Notes under the pieces: generated by a model
Database searches by the model: none
Told to the model about the DNA's origin: nothing
Seen by the model: only the letters and a program-made list of their open reading frames with translations
In this document: positions 56,516-64,000 of the stretch, one piece after another
How the letters are laid out: each line of letters starts with the position of its first letter
How positions within the stretch are numbered: the stretch's first letter is position 1
Program-made: the position numbers and the translations under genes
Source of the DNA: Artemia franciscana
Taxonomy: Eukaryota > Arthropoda > Branchiopoda > Anostraca > Artemiidae
Direction: 5' to 3'
Assembly: GCF_032884065.1 (NCBI RefSeq)
Contig: NC_088868.1
Coordinates: 10,664,335 to 10,728,334, forward strand
Length of the DNA: 64,000 nucleotides

Positions 56516-59450
56516 TCCTTACAGATTAACAACTTCAGCGTTTAATCAAAGCAAGGAAACAAAACCAAAGTGATGCTCTCGCAACACTACTCGGCGAAGC
56601 CGAACAAAGGTTGCCGCAACACCTCACATTGTCCATGCAACTTAGACCTTGTTTCCTATTCTATTCGAAATTGGGCTCAGATTTAGCATTAAGGAAGAGA
56701 ATTGTTCTGTACGTACGGTGCCGGACCTCAGTGGTAGATAAAGCAGTCTATTATGGACAAATTTACATAACCATATGTAATTCGCCCCTATACAGAAATA
56801 TAACTATATTTTGTGACTGGCTGGTATTGAGAAGATGAGAAACTCTAAAGTAATATTGTAGTTGCATTTCGTTTCCGTGGTTATCTCAAATGGTGTGAAT
56901 TTCTTTCAATATTTCATTGGTAAATGTTTGAAGAAAAATCAATGCCATTCCACTTATTCAAACTGAGAATTCAGAGACGTATCTATGCCGACTAGATTAA
57001 AAAAAAAAAAAAAAAAATTAAACCCATATTATTTGCCTTCTTTTATGAACCATTTAATAAAAATCTATTTTTCTTAAATGATTACTCCGACCTTTGAAGG
57101 AGTAATTCGACTCGTATACTTAGTTTTAAGTATATACTTGTACGGACCTTTATTAAAGTTCAGGTATTTCTAAAGAATTTAGCCTTTATTTTATGTTTTG
57201 GGATGAACAGAGGAGGTAATATATCATATAACGCAGAGCTTTAATTAGTTGAAAATAGGCAGTACAGAGGCCACCATTTGCTGATCGATATCCAAAAGGT
57301 AAATTAATAATATCTTTGCACTTCACGCATTTACTTTCTATTATAAAAATCCCCAAAAACAACAATATTGTAAAACCATCCCGCTTCGCAAAAAAAGCAA
57401 ATCCATATTTTATGACAGCCAATTTCTTCACCTCTGTGCCATAGCAAGACTCGAAAACAAATCTTTGACAGTAAAAAGAAGTTCAAATATTTAGTTTTTC
57501 AACCCCTTCGTGACAGCACAATCCAGAACTACCATTTCGACAGTCTAAAAAAGTTAGGATTTTAAGTTTCCCCTCCCTTGTTATTACGAAATGAAGATTC
57601 CCCCCCCCCCTGTTGGCTTTTGGGGCAATACGGATAGATTCCTTGATAAAATATAACTAAATATACTTAATTAAACACTTTTTGGAAGTATGCGTCATCA
57701 GTAAAATTTAGAAGACACCACACAATGCAACTGAGACTTTGTTTCAAACTTGTTTGGAAAAAGAAACAGTAAAAATAAAATAAGTTTTCGATTGTCTTAA
57801 CAATCAAAAATTAACTGATAACTCTTAAAACATTTATTAACTATTAAAACAAATAGCAAAACCAACCTTAAAGTGCTACATTGTTCCAACCCTAACCAGA
57901 GCAAGCGGTACCAACCCCAAACCCGCCACTACGTTAGGGATAGGGAGGAGGGGATGCGCGCCCCGACCCACATGCGCCACTGCCACAAACTGTTTGATTT
58001 TAAGTTTTTTTTTTAACCTCATTTCCACTTGTCTTTGCTTTAATGTAGCTTTTTCCTTTGAAAACTTTTTTTTAAGAATTTTTAATTGTTTGATTCAAAA
58101 ACAAGGTTTTCAAATAAAATAAAGATAGAAATAAAAAAAAACTGAAATTTTCATATATATGACGTGATAACAACAGATAATAAAGATTGACTATTGCTAT
58201 GCTTAAACCATTCAGAAGGCAAGCTTTTTCTGAAATTACAGAAAATAAAAGCTTAGAAGAAGTTCTCTATCTATATGCTGAATATGACAAAGAAAAAAAA
58301 CATTTCGTCTAGCTTTAGTCTTTAGTTTCATTTCAAAATAAAAATTCAGTTTGAAATCCTAATTTCCTTGTTATAATATTACTCTCCATTGTAGGCTATT
58401 GTGAAAATCGCCGTTTTGACTTTAGTTTGTCGAAAAAACCAGTAATATGACATCTAATAAGACCAAAACAATATCACCGTTTTTTTTTAAACTAAAAGTT
58501 GTTATTGATTCATATTTTAAGAAAAGCAAAAACAAGGATTCAAGCTACCCCCCCTCCAAGGGTGTTAACCCCTATGCCGATCTTAACCATTAATATGAAC
58601 GGAATTTTTATACAATCACTCAAATCCAGGATATCTTACTAAACTCAATAGGTCTAATTTACCTGGAACTCAATATAAATAAATCTAATCCAGGGGAAAC
58701 GAATTCTTAATTCTCTTAATTTATCGAGGAGAAAACTAGCTACAACTTTTATGTGTTTCAGTGCCAATAACATAATGAAAAAATTTGCTTCATGATTCAC
58801 ATTTTTGATTAGGAGGTAAGCTTTTGAGGAATGAAACTTACACTGAAGCATATCGAAGCAAAATTAAAATTATATGCCGATTGTCTGTTTTAATTTTCTG
58901 GATAGAAAAAGCTGACGCCGGAATACTAGGGACTTCAGATGGGGATTTGATCACGAACTCTGGCAGCAGAAATAAGGATTCAAGCTATTTAAGAGGATAA
59001 TTTTTGCGCGAAAATTTAGATGACAAAACCTGTCAAAGCAATGTATGCAGATGAATTACATGAGTTTAGTTTGTTGAATAATATTTGAAACTATGCCAAT
59101 TTGTACTAGAAGTAAAGTTTTTTGTCCCAGTCATGATCTCCTATCCCCTTTAAGGTAAATAGAAGAAAAGCAAAAGAGTAATGTTAAAGTTCAAAAGTAA
59201 TGAACTTGAACATTAGTTCAAGGTTCAGAATTAACCTTGAACATTATATAACCTTGAACAGAACCTGGTGGTATTCGAGGTTAATAAATAACCTTGAACA
59301 GATTAATAGCCTGAAGTAAATAACACATTATTTACTGAAGTGAAACTTGAAGTAAATAATAAATTACTTACTGAATTATTCTGAAATATTCTAAAACGAA
59401 TGAAATTTAAATTGAATATGCCAATCCAGCTTGGATCGAAAAAAAATTCG
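56516..59450. other. No gene recognised; hAT-like end near 57982; short AT repeats at 59190-59400
   Basis: Bases 57905-57982 hold two gccact words; the outer one, catgcgccactgcc, reads inward as cagtggcgcatgtgg, similar to the hAT end at 47258. Bases 59190-59400 are built from repeated aaccttgaac and gaagtaaata words. The rest of this 2.9-kb stretch shows nothing I can support. Confidence 0.4.
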
Positions 59451-59455
59451 ACAAA

Positions 59456-59608
59456 GAAGAGTTTGGGTTTTGCTTCCTTCTTTTACTTTAAAGTCTAAAA
59501 CCTACTGCGTAATTGGCGTATGATACGTTTTCAGTGAAGCACCAATGCCGTAGTAGACATTAGACTTTTACAGTTAGAGAAGGGGGCAGTATCCGAACTC
59601 TTGTTTAT
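59456..59608. repeat. Foldback inverted repeat, with a third copy at 59804-59888
   Basis: Arm 1 (59456-59519) and arm 2 (59540-59605) are imperfect reverse complements around a spacer of about 20 bases. A third copy at 59804-59888 has the arm-2 orientation but is closer in sequence to arm 1 (gaggcaaaacccaaactctt against aagagtttgggttttgcttc). No ORF. Confidence 0.75.
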
Positions 59609-59888
59609 AGTGAAGCTATATTTGTCTTGAACTATCTTGGAAAGAACTAATAAAATTAAACGAAATATTTGTATACAATGATATTAACTGCTGAAAGCTC
59701 ATCAGTTCAAAATTTACTTTTACTGTAATTTTATTTGTAATGTAATTTTATGTTTATTTTCAATTTTGTAATAAGTACAAAAGAAAATATTTATAATATA
59801 ATTCGTTTTCAGTAAAGCGCCAGCGACGCAGTAAGCTTTAGACTTTTACAGCAACCGAAGGAGGCAAAACCCAAACTCTTCTTTGTAG

Positions 59889-60834
59889 AAATTTTTGTTC
59901 GTTCTAAGCTGTATTTGCACATTCAATGTAGATTTCACTTGTTTTAAGATTTATTTGCTCATTTATAGTAGAAACTATTGTTTGTTTATTTGCTTTGATT
60001 GTTTATTTAATTTCTGTTCGTTTTGGGTTTCATTTATGCCTCTATTGTACGTTTCTATTTCTTCTCATCTTAAGTTTAATATGGCCTTTACTTTTCTTTA
60101 GAACATTTCTTTTTCGGAAAGATTTCTTTAAAATTAATTTCTGTTCGTTTTTTATTGCCAAAGTTTCATGTTTTTCAAATTCCCTATTTCAATTTTTTTT
60201 ATTTCAGAATAAATTAACAGTTTTGGTTAGAACTAATAAAGTAGACAGAATATTGGATATATAACGATATTAATTGGTGAAAACTCACCAGCTCAAGTAT
60301 TTGTTTCACCCACGCCAGATTTACTGATGATTTACTAAAGGATTTACTAATATTGCTAAAAATATCTTCTTTTAGACAGTAGATTTGTGAAAGCTCAAAT
60401 AGCAGATAGCTAACACATATATGGAAAACTACACAAAAAAAGACGTTTTGAATTTTGAATCACTACCCCACACATTCTGGATGTAGAACCACTTCTGATC
60501 CAGGACAAAAAAAAATTCTACTTTACCATAGAAGATTCCAAAGATTAAATACAACTGAAAGCCCTACTCTTTACGAGATTACTTTATTTCTAGATCTCAT
60601 ACTGACTAAAAAGAAAATCCTCAAATCCCACTTAAAGTCAATATTGAAATGCAAGCTTTGAAAAATGCATGAAAAGATGCACTAAATTCATCAAGAACAA
60701 ATAATTCAATAAGAGAAAAAATATTTGCAAGTGAGTTAAAGTTTAAAACACTAAGTAAAAAAGGAAACGACAGTTGAACCGTGTCAATTCTTATCGAGTC
60801 TAAATACAGTTCCAGCACTGATTCTGAGGCTCTA
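59889..60834. other. No gene recognised; 3' flank of ZNF-C
   Basis: AT-rich sequence downstream of ZNF-C on its strand. The short frames near 59895-60264 are T-rich and hydrophobic by composition, without a domain. Part of 60600-60834 is probably the 3' UTR of ZNF-C. Confidence 0.4.
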
Positions 60835-61466
60835 TCACTTCTTTGGTGCAATTTTTATTGGGGCTAGTCTTTGTCTTGTATGACGTTGAGTGTGTATCAT
60901 GAAATATCTATTGCCAGAAAAGCTTTTATTGCAAACATCACATTTGAATGGCTTTGCACCATTATGAATTTTTCTATGTGTTCTTAAAGTGGAGCTAGTT
61001 CCAAAAGTCTTCTTACACAGATCACATTTGAAAGGCTTTTCTCCAGTATGAGTTCTTCGGTGTTCAGCCAAATTACAACTTTTGGTGAATCGCTTCTCAC
61101 ATATATCACACTCAAAGGGTTTTTCTCCTGTATGAGTTCTTTGATGTATAGTTAAATTAGAACTAAATGCAAATGTTTTCTTACATACGTCACATTCAAA
61201 AGTTTTTTTCAAGTATGAAGGTTTTATTTTGGTATTAAGTCTCTTGTGATCTGTTCTTGGCAATAGTTTTACTAGAACAGTTGGGATTTGTCCAGGCTCC
61301 ACATTTCCTGCTGTACTGTTATAAGCAAATGTATGAATGTCAGGTGTCACTTGGATGTAACTGGGTGGCACAAGTTCACAATCTGAATCTGTTTCTTGCT
61401 TTACATATATGGTTGTTAAACCAGACATATTGGGTATTCCATGCTGTTCTTCGGATGGATCATTCT
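60835..61466 (-). CDS. ZNF-C: last exon of a four-finger C2H2 protein
   Basis: A clean exon on the minus strand. It opens at a phase-1 acceptor (tttttattAG, AG at 61468-61467), giving (E)NDPSEEQHGIPNMSGLTT, then IYVKQETDSDCELVPPSYIQ, the family N-terminal module with a Psi-K-x-E site (VKQE). After a linker of about 70 residues four intact fingers follow: [21 protein letters not shown]-type, CDICEKRFTKSCNLAEHRRTH-type, CDLCKKTFGTSSTLRTHRKIH-type and a last one with HTQRH. A basic tail RLAPIKIAPKK ends at the stop 60835-60837. It contributes 209 residues with no lesion. Upstream exon(s) are not identifiable before the window end. A nuclear sequence-specific DNA-binding protein is expected. Confidence 0.85.
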
Positions 61467-62400
61467 CTAATAAAAAATAACAAGACACAAATTAAATTGT
61501 CAAATTGAAGTTTGTTTCAGTTATTTACTATTTGAGTATTTAGATTTTATGCATTTTGTGTTTCACTTGAAAATTACTACATAGAAAGGCACAAGACTGA
61601 TTAACGATTAATATCATACAGTTGAAACATATTTTGTTGTAAAGTTTTTTTTGTCCAATGCAACGAAACGTAAGGTAAGTAACGGCTGTATACTTCATAG
61701 TTAAGACCAGTAGTTCCAATTTCCGTGCAACGGCCGTTCAGTCACGCAATACAATGATCTAGTCAACTTCATTTCTTTTGAAATCAGAAGCGTTGGTTAT
61801 GAAAGTCACAAGCACAAAATTATCTTAGATGGACAAACATCAACTACTAGTTTTAGAAGCAGGGACTAGACTCTACACCTGAGGGACCAATAAACTACCC
61901 TCGTGCCGTAAATTTAAATCCTTTAAAAATTTATTAAACAGCTGAATCAATTGAATAAATTCCGTAGGTCAACAAACAAAACATTCTTACATAGACTATT
62001 TTAGTTAGCTTGCCATCTATGGCAACCCTTAAATAATTTCCCATTAGTCCTAGATTATTTTGGGAGGAGGCGGGGGAAACCCCACCATCCTTTCCTTAGC
62101 CCATTGTTTTTACTCTGTGATTGTTCAATTTATTCCTGTTTTTCATGTTGTTTTGACATTTTATTTTAATTTTCATTTAATTTAAAAGATTTAATTAGAT
62201 TAAATTAAGTTGAAATTCCTGAAACTATCCCTATTTTTATTAAGTGATATTTCCTTTTTGGGTCTTTTTTTGTCATGTTTTGTCAATCTTTTGATTTGAA
62301 ATTAATTTTAGCTCCTTTTAAATCTTTGAAAATACACACAAAAACCTTAAGAAAAAATCTATGTCTAGCTTAGGGAAAAAACTATAAAATTGAGCTAGAT
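61467..62400 (-). other. Probable ZNF-C intron; nothing else recognised
   Basis: AT-rich non-coding sequence upstream of the ZNF-C acceptor. I found no exon resembling ZNF-B exon 1. Confidence 0.45.
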
Positions 62401-62492
62401 AAATGGAATGGAAGAGGAGTGTGCGCAGCTGTGTAGGGCTCAATCGGCTTGGTGCTGCAGTGAGTTGTTAGTAGTCGTAGTAGTAGAAATTT
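62400..62492 (+). mobile_element. LINE 3' tail fragment
   Basis: About 90 bases match the 3' UTR of the endonuclease-RT LINE at 4655-4938 and 7440-7923: gcttggtgctgcagtgagtt followed by gtagtcgtagtagtag. The rest of the element is absent, so this is a strongly 5'-truncated insertion. Confidence 0.65.
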
Positions 62493-62949
62493 GACTTATT
62501 AATCTAATTTACAGTTAAATAAAATTTTGTTCTCTTCCTTGAAAACGCTTTTCACTGCTTTAGAATTTTCGGTAGCTGACTCAGCACAGAAGGGTCCGAT
62601 GGGGTCCATCTATTCTTTTAGGGTTTATTAATTTTCAGAAATATATGTAAATACATGAAGTTCTAAAAAATATTTCATCAAAAAGAGGCTTATCTAGAGT
62701 CTAGTCCCTACTTTTAAAACAAGTAGTAAGTGTATATTATTCCCAAAGGCAAATCTTTGGGGCGTGTTTGTCATTTTTACACAAAAATTTGTTTTCGAAA
62801 TAAATTTTTATTGCGAAGGTTAACTGAAACATTAGTTACCGTTGCTGAATCAGCTTTAAAAGACAAATTTTTTTCGACTGCACAGTTTAAACGTTTTGGT
62901 CACTGGGCCATGGTTCATTTTATACTAGGCTGCACATATTGCAGGCAAC

Positions 62950-63248
62950 AGAGTATGGGTAACTTATAAGAGAGGGAACTGGTACTAGTGTCTTAAAAAA
63001 AATATTTTCTACACCATCTATTGTGTGGTGGCACTTGGCGTTTTTTAAAGCTCTGTAACATGTTTTCTGTCAGGAACTGAGATTCGATAATTATTCCTAC
63101 TCTAATTTTACCAACTACACTAATAAAATTAATTATTCGTACTATTACACTGAAGAAAAATGTGAAGTATCGATAAACGCTAGATGGCGTTCACAGTTTT
63201 TTCTCGACACTAGCACTATTTCCTACTCTTATAAGTTACCCATACTCT
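62950..63248. mobile_element. Short non-autonomous DNA element with terminal inverted repeats
   Basis: The first 23 bases (agagtatgggtaacttataa and three more) are the exact reverse complement of the last 23. Similarity continues imperfectly for about 20 bases (tactagtgtc against gctagtgtc). The total length of 299 bases and lack of coding sequence are those of a MITE. No target-site duplication is obvious next to the ends, so the superfamily is undetermined. Confidence 0.75.
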
Positions 63249-64000
63249 TTGACTGGTGCTATGACATGGGCAAGTAAAAATTATTACAAATTCAGTGATG
63301 ACAGTCGCGGTAGATTTTACATTTTCATTCGATTACTGCTATTGGATTTCAAAAGATCGCCTGCAGAGCTTCAATTTTGTCAGATAAAAATACAACAATA
63401 ATACACAGCATAAATGATGTCATACTTTTTAGTCTCAAATATCCTGTTATCAGATAACGAAAATAGGATCCTTTTTACAACTTGCAAATTACTCAAAATC
63501 TTTTCGAATCAACTATCACAGATAAAGAAAATACACGCTAAAAGAAGAAAAAACAACGAGAAGAAAAGGGACCACCCTCCATAAAATATCTCATTTGATC
63601 TCCTGAAGAAACTACTTAAAGATGACCAAAGTCTAGTGCCGACTCACGCAAAGTTTCAGATGAATAGATCATGGACTTTTGATTTCACTTGTTGCACAAA
63701 CAACAAAGGAGATAACAAAATGACAAAATCTTAAACACATTAAACAGTAAACCAAAAACTGAACTGGAGAGTACTTTTACTAGAGTTAAAGAAATTCATA
63801 ATTTTCAAACCCCTTGTAAGAACACCAGACATAGTATTTGGTACATACATTTTTTCTTATTATTTTAATTTTTTATGGGGGGTAAATTATGTATGTTTTT
63901 TATTTAGAATCCTTGCCTGACAAGCGGTCTTAGATTTTGGAGAAAATATCAGTTTAGCCTTTGACATCACCAAGTTTATCTTTGTTGCTGAATCATTTTT
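63249..64000. other. No feature recognised
   Basis: AT-rich sequence up to the window edge with no supportable gene or repeat. Confidence 0.4.

Noticed and set aside
62730-62969. 79-codon frame ending at the MITE
   Set aside because: No recognisable domain, it runs into the MITE end, and nothing supports splicing or expression.
1-64000. LTR retrotransposons, endogenous viruses, Polintons, CRISPR arrays, rRNA
   Set aside because: I looked for paired LTRs, gag/pol or capsid-like motifs, regular short direct repeats with unique spacers, and rRNA-like segments, and found none I could support.

Overview
The window is AT-rich nuclear DNA from an animal. Small C2H2 zinc-finger exons with GT-AG introns sit in a large mass of transposable elements and tandem repeats. 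Several LINE lineages, Helitrons with a TCTATATATA 5' end, a Penelope-like element and hAT remnants together fit an invertebrate, most likely an arthropod. A crustacean is my best guess; this is an impression, not a test. I see no prokaryotic, viral, rRNA or CRISPR content.

Layout. 1-4150 (-): a LINE whose intact ORF1 starts with a PWWP chromatin-reader domain, followed by a decayed endonuclease/reverse-transcriptase ORF2 that runs off the window edge. 4.6-8 kb: LINE 3' tails in both orientations and dispersed repeats. 9.7-13.3 kb (-): a C2H2 zinc-finger locus (ZNF-A) with an interrupted finger array, decaying fingers on both sides, and a piece of its intron copied in inverted orientation at 16.5 kb. 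15.2-16.5, 24.4-26.8, 34.5-35.4 and 37.1-37.5 kb: copies of one composite repeat built of roughly 300-bp units. 18.5-23 kb: hAT debris, a young LINE (+), and a 232-bp tandem array abutting its 3' end. 26.8-34.5 kb: mostly unique DNA with no gene I can support except one LINE stub. 35390-36939 (+): a 1550-bp non-autonomous Helitron with both termini visible, followed 37 bp later by a tRNA-Pro-like sequence.

37865-42920 (+): the best host gene (ZNF-B), two coding exons joined by a phase-1 intron that contains a decayed LINE; more decayed fingers follow. 44.5-51.5 kb: a nest of elements, namely dispersed repeats, a hAT 3' half, a Helitron fragment (-), a Penelope-like element with GIY-YIG upstream of the RT, and a tandem run of Helitron 5' ends. 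52-57 kb: another LINE fragment and local tandem repeats. 59.4-59.9 kb: a foldback repeat. 60835-61466 (-): an intact four-finger exon (ZNF-C). 62950-63248: a small inverted-repeat element.

The three zinc-finger loci share a conserved N-terminal module around KQETDS and a phase-1 acceptor just upstream of it. They form a lineage-specific family that has spread by segmental duplication and partly decayed. The observation I would follow first is the PWWP domain on the LINE ORF1, because it suggests a chromatin-reading step in the life cycle of a retrotransposon.
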